Source: Apostichopus parvimensis (lineage: Eukaryota; Echinodermata; Holothuroidea; Aspidochirotida; Stichopodidae). From it: a DNA stretch of 62,817 nt. The stretch is taken from contig KN885337.1 in the NCBI GenBank assembly GCA_000934455.1, positions 79,099 to 141,915 of the forward strand, written 5' to 3'. The notes under the pieces are model-generated. The model worked only from the letters and a program-made list of their open reading frames with translations, ran no database searches and was not told the origin of the DNA. Below, in pieces: positions 13,201 to 28,200 of this stretch (its first letter is position 1; each line of letters starts with the position of its first letter). The translations under genes and the position numbers were made by a program.

Positions 13201-16200
13201 TTCATATTTATACTGCTACTTTTTGTGTTTAATTGGATCTGACCTTATTTCTCTGCTATGCAAATGTGTATATACATGATTGTAATTAGCATAAACAATG
13301 TTTCCAGGCAATTTCCGAAAGATTTTAAATCCACTACGAAAACGTATGTGTAAACACTTTGGATGGTAGAATGAGAAGGAAGGGCAACGACCGGGGGAGC
13401 CGGTCGCTGAGGGTGCACAGTGTTAAAAGATTACCAGGGCATACTAGACACGGTAGAATGAGGTGCTAAGGCTGTGAGGAGACAGGTAAGCGAGGAACGA
13501 AGTAAATATATTTAAACCAGTAAGTTTTATCATATACATGATTGTAATTAGCATAAACATTGAAGTTTATAAGCATTGTACATAGTAATAGTGTACTGGT
13601 CAGTTATACACAGTGTTTTACCCTTGACCTATAGAGAGCCTGGTCTTCTCTGTAATCATGGTCATGCTGAGCCTAATAATGACAGCTGGGTCAATCTGGT
13701 CTAATGGATAGATCTGTTTATAGGATGGATTGAGTTGATCCACAGAATGATGATCCTGTTGGTAAAATCTGATCCTTGATCCTTGTCTCATTCTGCAATG
13801 AGACATTCATTATACTGTTTAATTACGTCAGGATCAGACCAACAAATACACAATGTTTACTATGTTATTTACTCCACCTTTGAACTGATCCAAATGCCCC
13901 TATGTGATTAACGCTATAGTGGAAGTGGACAGTATATGTGCACTTTACTATATTGTAAGTGGTGCTCTACTACTGTTGTAAGTGAAGTATATATGTACTT
14001 TACTGTACTAGCATATAGCCAATAACATTCACTCCACTGTAGTGCAAGTGAGCAGCATGCACTTTACTCCAGTTTGAGTGAAATACATGCACTTTTCTGT
14101 AGTGCAAGTGAGTGGAGCACACTTTGATGTATATAGTGTTACAAGTTAATGACGTGGACTTTACTGTTAGTGAATTCCATGCACTTTACTGTAGTGCAAG
14201 TGAATAACATGCACTTCACTCGAGTTTAATTGAATTACATGCTCTTTACTGTAGTGCAAGTGAGCAGCATGCACTTTACTCCAGTTTGAGTGAAATACAT
14301 GCACTTCACTGTAGTGCAAGTGAATGGCTTATACTTTGCTGTATATAATGTTACAAGTTAATGACATGGACTTTACTGTAAGTGAATTATATGAACTTTA
14401 CTGTAGTGCAAGTGAATAGCATGCACTTCAATCCAGTTTAAGTGAATTACATGCACTTTACTGTAGTGCTAGTGAATGACTATCTCCTTACTCTTCACAG
14501 TGTTACAAGGGAAGGACATGGACTGTACTAGAGTGTATTAAACTGATTACATACACTTTACTGTAGTGCAAGTGAATAGCATGCACTTCATTCCTCTTTT
14601 AATATAAATACATGCACTTTACTGTAATGCTAGTGAACGTATATCTCCTTACTCTTTACAATGTTACAAGTTAATGACGTGGACTTTACTGTAAGTGTAT
14701 TATATGCACTTTACTGTAGTGCAAGTGAATAGCATGCACTTGAATCAAGTTAATTGAAATACATGCACTTTACTGTAGTGCTAGTAAATGTATCTCTTTT
14801 ACAATGTTACAAGTGAATGACATGGACTGTACTAGAATGCAATTAAATTACATGTATATACACTAAATTTACAGTTAGCAGTATAAGTGTATTCCATGCC
14901 ATTTACAACAGTAATCAACCCTACTGTATATTATAAGCTGGTCTGATCACCTCACAGTGTTGTGCTTTAATTCTCTGGTGCAATTCACCACATACTGTAC
15001 CTCTAATTGGTATGTTGCAACTCTGAGGCATTTATATGCATTATCTTTTTGAGGTCTAAAGAATTCCATTTCCCCAGAGTTGTACTTTTTGATCTGAACC
15101 TGAAATTTATAGAGAAACTTTTTTTCATTCTTTGTTGTTCATTTTGTATTTATTTATCGATACATTCTTGCATGCTCCACATGTGATTATTTATTAGAAC
15201 CTCTACCCGACCTTTAGGTGTACAAAAAGTCATTGGATCCAGCTTAGACTGAAAATATAAATTTGTAGGATGTTATCAAACAAAGGGTTAAATATTATAG
15301 TGATATTACCCTTGTGGTTTACTATCAACCCTTTATATCAACTTTATATTTGTATACCCCATAATTTGATTAACATTTTGTTTTTAACCGTTTCAGAAAT
15401 GAAAATACAACATTCTGAGTTGAGATATATAATATCTCCTCATATTACTTCGTCCTCTCTCACTTTAATACTTGAAACGGATAATCCTGTCATCCCTAAT
15501 TTCATGCATTGGCTGCAGTCAGTCAGCTAATGCTGTGTGCATGGCAGAAACCTTATAACTTGTCTGGGATTTGTAGCCTCCTCTGAAAATGTCAAATTAG
15601 ATGTTTATTTTTAGCCTTCCGAAGTTCTGCCATGCATTGCATCTCAAGTGAAGTCGAAAATTTGAGATATGGATCATGCAGACCAGTTTCTCAAGTTCCC
15701 TAGGAGGACATTTCTTTCTTTCTTTCTCTTTTCTATTTTTTCCGTTCGTTCGGGGGAGTAACGTCATAACATTGATAGCCGAGATGAGAAAGCTGAGAGG
15801 CGGGTGATGATTTGAAGAAAAACATTCCCCGCAAGAGCCCTTAGGGGGATGAACAAATCGAGGATGGTAAAGACTAGAGCAACGATGATGATGATGATGG
15901 ACAAAGAATGAAAAATATAGGTTTTAAGGAATGCCACTACTCAACTTGGCAGCTCGTAAAGATCACTAGGATTGGCACCAAATGGTAGCTCGTTCATGAG
16001 TAGTGCTTAAAACCTTCCAATGAAATCCTTCTCCCAGAGGTCATGAAACCCAGACTTAATTTATTCACATACATTTATGTACAGTATTTTAATCGTTTAA
16101 GTGAACTGACTCCTCAATATCCCGGTATTACATAAAAATCTTCCAATAAAACTCTTTTTTTTGCAGAGGTTATGGTATGACACACAGATTAATTGATTCA

Positions 16201-19200
16201 CTTACAGTTTGGAAGTTTGTTTTATAGTTGATTAACGGTCATCAGGATCGTTCCCCAAATATGCTAGAAAAGTCAAATAATGGTCACACACATTTAAACT
16301 CACAACAAACATTTTGTTGCCACACTAAGAACATGTTGTTTTTCCTCGATCTCAGTTCAGTATTTTGATCGATTAAGTGACCACTGGTCAACATCTGGTT
16401 ATTTCTTAAAGTCTTCCAATAAAACTCTTTTTCCCAGAGGTCATGACATGCAGATTTAATTTATTCACATACATTTAAGTACAGTATTTTAAGTGAATGC
16501 TCCTCAATATCTGGGAGTAATTTGGAGGTCCAGACCTTCCAGGAGAATATTTTTGAAAACTTTTAGCACTTTTTCAAGCATGTTTTAATCTCTGTTTCAA
16601 GCATGCTTTCATCTCTGCTCAATGTTGGAGACCTTCAAATGTCTCAGTGAGGGGAATTGCCTTTAGGTTAATTGACGGTAAAATTTGTTGTTTGAACATT
16701 TGAGAACATGGGTGACCATTATTTTAATCTCTAGCAGAATTGTGACACGTGAACTGATGATCTTTGTCTGGTCACTACTCACTGGCTTTGAACAACAGCA
16801 TTGTTTTATCTTAAGTCCATCATATGTCATCATTACACAGTTGTATTACTTACAACTTGTACTTCAGTTTCCTATGCTGTATGAGAAACAATTAAATTTT
16901 AACTTATGACAGTAATAAAATCTCTTAACTACCATCAGATTCATATTCAAATTGAATATTTGGACCTATATATGACAGCTATAAAATTCAAGTCATATTT
17001 GGACTTGAATGGCCTTGATAGTTTTAAGTAAAAAAAAAGAAAAAAAGAAGGAAGAAAAACAAAGGATAACCAGTTGGCAATAAATTTATTAAAGCCAAAA
17101 TTGAATCACTGGAATAATATTTTAATAATTGCCATTTGTCGAAAGAAGCAAAAAAAAAAAAATAGCAAAAGCTGAGGATTGTCTAAAATTTTCAGGAAAA
17201 ATAGGCACGAGACTAAACAAAACTTCAATAAAGCATCTGTATAATTCAATAGCAAAATATTGTTGTAGCTCAGGCCTTTCAACACATGCACACTTTGGTT
17301 GTAAATAGGCCAAAGGCCTCATGCCCCTTTTCATTTCTTGAGCGGTGGCCATCGTCACATCCGATTGAGCTGGAAAACTATTTGTGACAATAGAAAAAAA
17401 CAGCAGTTATTGTGTAACTGAGTTGTCTATTAGAGTAGGAACAATTGTGTGGTGGTCAGTGACACATCGTACGATCAGAGAATATATATACATTGCACAC
17501 CTATATGCAATGGTGTGCTACAGTTTCAGTTTGGTGTTTCAAAGGAAATCCAGCAGAAAGTTCTTGAAAAGATTGAATAGGACAAAATGGGAATGTTTAA
17601 GTAAACAGGGAGACTTGAATGTAATAGAATTTGTAGAGACATTTTAAGGCTTGACTTGCTGAGCCTATATGCTGCTGTGGCTATTACATGGCTCACATAA
17701 CTACAGTATAGGTATCATTCAACATAGAAATGGTGAAATCTTATATGTTAAGACCTTTTAGAATCGCCTAAAATTTTATTGCCTAAAAATAGTTTTCAAA
17801 GGTGCTTTACTGCAAGGACCCTGGCATCGGTTTTAATTCTTTTTTTTTGGGGGGGGGAGGGGGTGTGGGTGATGGGGTAGGGGGTGAGGGGTTGTGGGTG
17901 AGGGGTGGGGGAGGGGGTAGGGGGTGGGGTGAGGGGTTGTGGGTGAGGGGCTTGGGTCAGAAGAATGTTCAGTAGTAAAGATGGTAAGACCCATGGTGAC
18001 ACTTTATGTACATGTTATTCACTGCTTGGAAAACATTTGGCCCCTCGGTGTCAGGGGTCCTGCTCTCCTCTAGAAATTGTCCAGATGTTAATGCAAGCTT
18101 AATTAGAAATTTTGATTTTCGTACAGTTAAGGAAAAAGAGGGCTCTATTGAAGTTTTAACATGATTGACTATCATCATACTGTCTGTAATACTTGGGAAT
18201 AGGATATATTTACCGACCATCTTCAAATGTTTCCATTAAAACCATACACCCATAGCTTGTTACCATATATGCCATCTTTTGACAGTTTTAAGCACCAAAG
18301 CTGAGCTAGGGCAGGATAGTATCAGTTGAAACTGTTTATGAGCAACAATAATATACTTTCACTGAAATCACTCAACTATAATACCCTTTCAAGTTATATG
18401 TTCTTTTCAACAGCACTGCAGAGGTCTCCTGTTTTTGAATTAGAGCTGTTTTTCAAGACACACAAAAAAAAACCCACTTGAGGTATGCCCTAACCTACAT
18501 TTGGTCTGAGCTGTTTAATAGTACAACCATTTGGAGCTTTTGTGATTGTTGAAGTGGCAATTCACATGTTTCAGGCAGAGGTTGGTTGCATTGCAATAAG
18601 TAAGATCTCACAACACCGTCACCAAGGATATGGAGACCCATGGTGGGACCTGACATTCAGTTATGTCACCAGGCCTCAATTTGAAGTCTTCATTTTGCAA
18701 TTAAGTATATTATGAAAATGAGAATTCATTATTCTTAATCCCATATTTTCCTGCGGCCCACCTGATAGATATATTGCAAACACTGCCTACCTTAAAGACA
18801 AGTCATCGATAGTTAACCAAAATTGCTGAAAAGTCCAAATACAATCAACGTGAATATATCATAAATTTTAGAATATTTCCAAAGAAAAGTTGAAAAATGA
18901 AATGGGTTGCCTAACTTTCTCTGTTTATTATTCATCATTCAGAACATTCAGTCCGGTTAAAATCACCAGCGATTCTCGATTAGAATAAATACGTGTACAC
19001 AGTAGCTCGGAAGCCTTAAATTTGTTCGGTTAACGTAATCACCTGCGATTAGCATAAACACCGATTAAATTAAAGGAAACGTGTCGCAGGGAGAATGTTA
19101 ACGTCTCAAGTCTCTCCACAGGAGGTAATTAATTGTTTGCCTCGTGAAACATGGATCTGTCCTAATTAATCGGTATAAACGTCAGAAGAAACTCATCGAG

Positions 19201-22200
19201 CCATGGATGTATCATTTAGGGCGTTAAAGTATCTATACCACAACTTTAATACATCGTATGGTGTAAAGCTACACCATGCTTTGATCATTGAGTTGGGAGA
19301 CTCAAGCGTTTTGGTTTTGTTTGAGCTAAGACAATTCAACTGTGAGAGTGGGAGGGGGGGGGAGGGAGATGGGTAGGGGAGAAGGGTGCTGTGGTGGGGA
19401 TTTGCTACACCCTAGCTTGTCCCACTCAATCATATAGTAACTTAGCTCTCATTATTGAATGGAGATTGGAATCGATCAGCAGTTATAACGTACATGCAAC
19501 TTTTAAGTTACGAGTGGATTGGAATTAATTTGTTTTTACTATTTGATTTTGGTTATATTTTGGAGATCAAGTTTTTTGCTTTTAAGTATATATAGTGGTA
19601 TGACCTTAATCATATATTGCAAGGATAACTAGTGACCTGAAAAGAGTTTTCATTCGGTATAATGGCCTACACTATAAACTAAAATTCATCATAATTTATA
19701 GGGATAATTTTGTTGGGAAGGAATTAGTACTATCAAATAAACTCTATTTTTGGTACATATGTTTCAGACATTTACAACATAATGTTTACTAGTGGTACAC
19801 ATGTCATAACCAGGTCATTTTGGGAGGGTGGATGGAGAGGCATATTGAGGAGGTATAGTGTTACCTTAAAATATTTCATTCCCCCTCCCTCCATTCCTTG
19901 TACTACTGTAACAGACTATATGCAGCTGCGTGTATACTTGTTGTGTAGTAATATTTAGTATTGATGTATGGACTGTCTATTGTCAAATATTAAGTATTAA
20001 CTACAAAAAGACACTGGTTTTTCCAACGAACGTATATTTGTCTATTAATATTCCAATTTATTTTTCGAAAACTTATGCCAAGGGGAGGGAAATGGTTAAA
20101 TGTTTCTGATAACCTTACCCATATCGCTACATTATATTTATATTTGTCAGCATCTATTTATGGTAGCTGCATATCTCATTATTGTCAATCCTCCATTAAT
20201 CTACACCCTTTAGGGCTATTAGTCTTTACCTAACCCTTTTGATCTGATCAGGATGAAGTACATCCATGGTCACAATGACCTGTGGTCAATAAAGGTGTTT
20301 TGTGACTGTTTTTTTTGGGGGGGGGGGATATCTTTGTTATTACAAGTTGGTGAATTGTGTTAGGTGCCAGATCCTGTTCTTGAAATTGTGGAATAGATTG
20401 ACTTAAAAAAATCTTGTTGGTTCAGGGTAGCGCTTTAGATTCCTGCTGCATTAACAACTGTTAAATCGAGTCAATACAAACACCTTTAGTATTATCATGT
20501 TCATTGAACTGTGAGTTGCCAACTTGACCTTGTCAACTTAGTGTTTTGCTTTAATATACTTAGAAGGAAATTAGATGTAGAAGTCAATTTGAAATGGAAT
20601 GACCAAGCAACTTATGTAGGAACTACATAATAGCAGGGAACTTGTACATGTACAACTATATATATGTATATACCAGATTTATAATCTTTCTAAAATTCCC
20701 TTTTCAATAAATTAAATAATTGACAACAACACAGAAAACTCACTGGGATGTTGTAAACAAAGTTTGAAAGGGGTATTATATTGGCCAAATTATAATTTCA
20801 GAACTTTGCATACCAATTGTGACTGAGGAGAAAGGGACCACTCCAAGCAGATTTCACGTTGATGCGAGCTTGGAAGGTGGTGAGGAAGGGATTTTTTAAT
20901 TGAATTGAAGTGAAAAAAGGCTCATGATCAAAAAGAATTTTTTTTTATTGAAAAATCCATTTCAAACAAATATTGAAAGAAACAATATTCTTGGTCATTT
21001 TTTTCACATTAGGAATTCAAGTAGCTCTCCTAAAAAAATGTCTTTGTGGTCTTTCCTCGATATCGATCAAACACCAATTTATTTCAGTCTGTCATGCAGA
21101 AGATCTTTCGTTGATCGCTGGTATATAGAGCCAAACTCTGCAGTGTACCCTGCATGTACAGTGCAATATTAACTGCAATCCATATTGCAGATGTTGTAAA
21201 TATTGAGCTCGTCGTTGTACAGACTTCTGAGACGGAACTTGATTTATGGATTCGAGGAAATGATGATCTGTCATATTTCATTATAAATACAGCAAAGAAA
21301 AGAAAACAACACAAATTTAGAAATAATATTAATATTTCAAAGTTTGAATCCTTCTCAGTATATATGTGATCCAATCAGCAACTATCTCTTCTTAATTGTT
21401 GCCCGGGTGATTTTTTTGAAATATTTCAACTACAATTTGAATTCAACTGTGAAATGTGAAAATATTTTCTTGTTAATTAGTGGTAAGAACCATAGACTGA
21501 TTTAAAAGATTAAAATACTGGTAGTTTTCAGAAAGGGAGGGGTGGGGGTGGGGAGGGGTGGGGATGGGGGATACTACCAAAACTACTGGACCTGCTTTCA
21601 AAGAATACATGAACTGCAGTGAAACTGTTGAAATAATAATGGTACAACCTTGTTATCATGGAAATATACATTTACAGCGTGCCAGGATGTCTTGTTCCAT
21701 TTACTAAATTTGGAGGCAACCTCACAATATTTCATTTTATGAACTCAAAACAAAGTGATAAGTTGGCAATCTTGTATCTACTCCAAGAGATATGCCATGT
21801 TTTAATGCCCAAGAAATATAAATATCCTTGTTTGGGACTGCAGTGCCTTTCAACTGACAATTCCTTTGTTTGTGTTTATTATCCATCTGTCTACCAACCA
21901 GCCCCTCCCCACCTCTCCATCCATCAGCTTAATTTCATTCTCAAAACTCATGGGATATTAATACAGTTATTCATCGTGTATGATGTTACATTTCGATGCT
22001 ACTAAAAGCAAGATCCAAGTCACCCCAATTTCAACTATGAGAAGACATAAATCATCGTTAAGTTTGTTGGTCCTGGGAGTGAGGATTCAAAGTGCCGCAT
22101 TATCCTCATCTATATATCCCTTATTTGTGATAGGTTGTTCGGTATTTGAAAAAAAGTTTTCAAGTTAATTTGACCCTCCATATATCACTTAAACTTGAAA

Positions 22201-25200
22201 TTGGAAGGGGTGATTAATTTCTGAATATTACAAACAGACTATGGAAATTCTTAGTGTTTGACTTACTGGGAACCTTTTATGGGAATGTTTATTTTTTATA
22301 TAGACAAATATTGTAGGAATTTAGCTTTGCTTGGTTTTAAAGGTTGTTGACCAAGGGAAAGAAAGTTAATTTCATATGAAATAGAAAAGTTATTTTTATT
22401 TTAATGTAGGATTTAAAGTGGTGTAATGTCATTTGTTCCATTGAGCAATTTGATAATAGTCTGCTATGAAGCAACTTAATATGAAGCGGCAAAATTTATA
22501 AGTATTGTGACTTTTGTTGCATTATACTGTAATCATGACGACAGATGGTAAAAAAAATTTTTAATCAAATTTTTTTTGTTTTGTTTTTTTCTTCCATAAT
22601 TGATTACAAAAAACACCTAATTAACTAGAGCTTTTGCAATATGCTTTCTTGGTAATGAGATTTTTATTTTTAACGATGGATCATATTCTTGCACTGATTT
22701 ATTATTCTGATATTAATTTCCATGATACTTTATTATAAATTCACATTTCTCATTAAGCTTGAATATTAAGCGGACAAATTGTATAATACAATTAGGTTAA
22801 CAAATGGAAAATCTTGTTGACATTAAAGTAAGTTGAGATGTGCCTCTCTCTATATAAGATTTTATAGGCAGAATTTTAGTCTTGATTTATGTTATAACCC
22901 CAAGAAAAAAAAGAGATAAAAAAAATTGAATTCTGTAATGTTCCTACCTGTAGCTATTATTGTTCCTTGTTTTTTTAAATATATTTTCTTATTTTATATA
23001 TATGCTCCTTTTAAGGCTAAATTTTTATGAAGATGTGGTTCTTTAATGTTTTGTAGGTCTCAACAAACATCAAAATTCAATTTTGTGCCTTTTATTAAAA
23101 GGAGGGGTGAGCAGACATTTCAAAGGAATGTAAATTAGGCTATCGACTCTGAATCCGAAAATAATCTCAAGCTGGATAAAAAATGCCCATTTTGTGTTCA
23201 TCAAGTACAGAAGGAATAAATACCGTATGCACCCTATATATATATGGAGATACACACATTGGCATCCTTGAAACTGGTCAATAAAATTTAAAAAAATGTG
23301 TTTGAGAAATGACAAAAATTAGTCATGACCGAGAGAGAGACTTAATTACTCCTGGATGTTTGAATTCTCTTTGTAATTGCTAGTAATAAAAAGAAGGGAA
23401 GTCTTTGTTGACTTAAACTTCAATTGAGACGGCGTGTGATCTTTCTATATAAGAACATATAAGTATATTGCTGCTGTTACAGTAATATTCAACCACTGTA
23501 TGTATATATGGCTACAAGGTTATATACTGTAGAAATTGCATATTTTATAGATAACATGCGATAATGGTTGTTGGTGTAGTTTAAAGTCTGTAATTGGCTT
23601 TGCGTGTGATGATGGCAATTTAACTAATAGGGGAACATAGCACGGGAAACTAGTATATGAAAGGGAAAGTATATGAATGGACTTGCTGTATGTACATAAT
23701 AATTTGTGCATTCAAATTGTAATTTTCCCATTCACTATTTGTAAAACCATATCGTTTAAAAGTCGCATGCATGTGTACGTACATAATGTGTTTGGCAGAT
23801 ATCAAGTGTCTATTATATATAAAAAGGAAACTAGTAATTGGAGAGTAGATCTACTTTCTCAGTACTATTCAGTGGTTTATTTGGGCTTGGAATGAAATAA
23901 GATTTAACTACTGTAAGTTTTATTGCAGGAAAGTATTAATGTTATAAACTTATAGCCTTCCTTGTGGAACAGCTGTTGGGAAGAAGATGGTACAGTACCT
24001 GGCTTTATGGAAGAAAGCTTCTGTAATTCATCTTGAAACACTTTTCATGAGGTATTTTGATGATTATAAGCTGCCCTTCCCTGTGAGGTATATAGAGGTG
24101 CCTGAATGTTACTGTGTGAAGGTTCATGTTCAATGTTAACATATATGAGTCATATGAAGCCATTGTGGATTGCACCAAATAGTATAAACAATGGGTTTTC
24201 CTGTTATCTGGTGCATACACATCTCTCAAAGAATCGCATATATGCTACTGTGGGTGATATGTTATATTAACTATATACAGTGTAAGGTACAGTAATGATG
24301 TACCTACAGTAGCAGCTGTGATATTGAGTACTGTTTGTATGGGACTGCTAGGGACCAGCTCTACGCTTACTGGAGAGATATCTTGAAGATAATTTTATGA
24401 TCCAATAACTATATGTCCAAGAAACAGGCAGCATGCTTCCTTCTGTTCTTTACACAGTCCTTAGTCAGCCAGACTTCCCTTCAGTATCATAACAAGCTTC
24501 CTTGAAATGGTAGTGTAGGTCATCGGACAGGGACTGGGACATCTAAGCATTCCTTAAAGTAGTTCTCAGTCATGTGGCATCTATATATAGTAGCATATCT
24601 CTTGTAGACTATAACAGCTTTCCCAATTGTGCATGTTAGAACAGCAGCTCCCTGCAGCTAACTGTTCAGCAGCTGTTGTCTGTTTGATACAGCTGTAGCA
24701 AATATCCTATGATAACATACAGCAGCTGCTCCCAGTTTAATACAGCTATATAGCAGCTAGCCTATGTCAGAGTACAGTAGCACCTCCCTGCAGCTAACTG
24801 TCAGAAAAGCAGCTGTTCACTGCTTGATATGTACAGCTGTAGCAAATATCCTATGATAACGTACAGCAGCTAACTGTCAGAAAGCAGCTGTTCCCTGTTT
24901 AACACAGCTGTAGCAAATATCCTATGTTGAAGTACAGCAGCTGCTCTCAGTTTAATACAGCTATATTGCAGCTAGCCTATGTCAGAGGACAGTGTAGCTC
25001 CCTGAAGCTAACTGTCAGAAAAGCAGCTGTTCCTTGTTTGATACAGCTGTAGCAAATATCCTGTGATAACGTACAGCAGCTGCTCCAAGTTTAATACAGC
25101 TAAAGCAACTAGCCTATGTCAGAAACTTAGCAGCTCCCTGCAGCTAACTGTCAGAAGAACAGCTTTTCCCTGTTTAATATAGCTATGGCAGCTAGCCTAT

Positions 25201-28200
25201 GTCAGAGTACAGTAGCAGCTCCCTGCAGCTAACTGTCAGAAAAGTAGCGGTTGCCTGTTTGCTACAGCTGTAGCAAATATCCTATGTTGAAGTACAGCAG
25301 CTGCTCCCTGTACAATACAGCTATAGCAACAAGCCTTTGTTAGAATACAGTAGCAGCTCCCCATAGCTAACTGCCAGAAGAGTAGCTGCTTGCTGTTTAT
25401 TACAGCTATAGCAGTTACTGTAGCCTTTGTCAGAGTAGAGGGAGCTATTAAATAGTTAAACCCAGAGCTATATACGACTCTGGTAAACCATGTTCATTCA
25501 GTGTTTAACTGTTGCAGCTATTTCCAGGTATCATACATTTCATACATCTCTGAAAGCCTACCATATATACTGTATGGTACAGAGACTATATTAGCCTGTA
25601 CATGGTAGTCTCTGTATATACCGACTGCATAAAACTCAATATGTACAATATTATAGACTAACAGTGGATAAATTTCCCAGTGGTATTGGGTCGATCCATG
25701 CATACATTGGTACCTTAGCTTATGCATCGTAGCTAGGGACATACTGGCTGTATAGTTATATATGCAGTAATATCAGCACCATCAGTCATAAATTAGACTT
25801 AACTTATTATGAGGGGGGGGGGGGGGCTGTTTGGCAAGTCAAAGCACCTGGGTCAATTCTAACTGCTTCTCTTCACGACGGCTTGGTTGGGATGGTGTTG
25901 GGGAAAAATGTGAGAAGAGAGGGTTTGGTGGATATGATCAAGGGTATAGAAAACTTGTAGTACAGGCAGCTATATAATTTAGGAAAACAATTAAATATGG
26001 AAATGTAAGTTATAGTCTGCTTTCAGAAGCTTATATTATGAATCTGGCGAGTATTATTAACAATATCAGGGAATAATTGATACAGGATCGCATCGCCAAT
26101 AAACTATTCAAAATGGGGCTAATAACTACTATATATACATACCTGTGCAAAGATATAGCAGTTTCTGTACATAAGAACATGTAGTATACATTTGCATTAG
26201 AGACTAAGTCGAGAGCCTTCAAAACGGCTACACAAAAGTTTTAACATTAAATTACTCCCTATATATCATATCCATATAATACTACTTTTTATGTATTATT
26301 TTACATGAGCAAGCTGCTTGCCTATGATATAATTATACAAATTAAATCAAGACTCTATTAATACTTGTCAGCAAATTGAAGGTTTCCACTGCATCTGATA
26401 CAAGCGGCTGTATATACATATTGTACGTGCCACAGATGCAAACGTAATCAAAACCAGGACGAAGTTTTATTAATGAAGGCCAGCAGTCCTGCATTATTCA
26501 GTATAGATTGAAGTTAATGATGTATGGCTATACACTGCACTAGTAAACTAACATTAGATTATTAATCATTGTGGCTGATATCATCAATTACAGTAATACA
26601 TATTTATAATTCTTTCATAATTTGCTGTATTTTTTAACTTGTCGTGAATTTATAATCATCATTTCTGTCATCATCATCATAACATCCCTGACAGCGTGCG
26701 TTATTATTTCATTTCAGGGCAATTAGACTTAACAGAACTGGAAGTCACCATTTGATTATCATCTTCTGTATAACACACATATGTCCTCCATGATGGGCAA
26801 TAGTGTAGGAATTAGATGTCGACAATGCTTAATTCATAATATTACTATTTCATGTTATAAATTAAGTCATGATTTTACGTATATTCCCATTCAAGTACCA
26901 AGAAATTTTAGTCTTTGTAATTGAAGTGAACCTTGAACCAGATAAGCTAAATGAGCTTCATTGTATTATAACAAAACGTTACTGTTTTGATGCCAGTTGC
27001 TGCTTTACATGCAGAGGAAGTGGGGGGAGGAGGTGAAGGGAGGAGAGGGAGAGGTGGGAGGAGGCCTTGGATGGGTGGTGAGAAGGAGCTGTAAGTAAAG
27101 GGCTAATATGCAGATTCCCAATTTGTTGCCATGTTTACAGTGGTTATGGTACATGGTAGGAACTTGGAAACAATTTAACCCAGAATCAGTTTTAAAATTT
27201 TTTTTTTTTTTTTTTGAGGTAAGGTAATTGTTTTTTTAATACCAGATATGAGATCCTACCTCCCAGAAAAATCACTCATAAGTGCAAGTGTAAGTAAAAC
27301 ATTTTGAATAGTTTACCATGCGTGGGTTGGTGGTAGTTAATTTTAAGAATCAACCAGGTCGTTAAAAGTACTTAATTGCTACTTAATACAAGTTGATTTG
27401 GTGACGAAATACATGATATAATTGTGTGATCATCCATAGTCTGTCTTTAATAAATATTTCGAAGATTCAGAAACATTACGAGAACTTGTTGAATCCCCCT
27501 CTTCTCCCCCCCCCCCCTCCATGAACTGCTCAAGTTTCATGTTCAAGGCCAAAACACACATTGATCAGATTCTGCGATATGATTTTGTTAATACATGTAC
27601 AATGACTACGAATGTGTATTAATGCCCTGCATATTTCTTCACTGCACAGTCTGACCTATTAAGAAGTGGGGAGGAAGTGTTTTGTTTTTGTCATAGTCCA
27701 ATTAAATGTTTCTTGGAAAAGAATTGATGTTCCAAATATGGATGTGAATAACAAAGTTTTATACCCACTGCAAGAAGTGACAGATTGTTGTACTGTGCAC
27801 AAACTTCCCTTACACTTTATATACAGTAGTAGCATTGTGTTTGTCACCCTTGTGAACATTTTTGTATATGATATATTAAAATCAACCAAATTTTTTAATT
27901 GTATCCTTTCCCCCAAAAATCTCTTCAACTGACACATTGTCTACATTGAGAAAGAGAAGAGAAAAAAAACAGTTTTAAAATTAGAGAATTTTTTTCTCCT
28001 GATATATTTAAATAATTTTGATTTTGAAGTACCAACATTTTGACTGTTTTTGAGTACATTAAGTGTACACAGTAAATGATCATGTGATGTTGATGTGTAC
28101 CTTCAATGTTAGATATATACAACATCTTCAACTTCACTTCTCGGCACACACGTATGTTTGGTAGGGGATTGAATAGCCCCTTTTGAAACTTTCATGTGTC

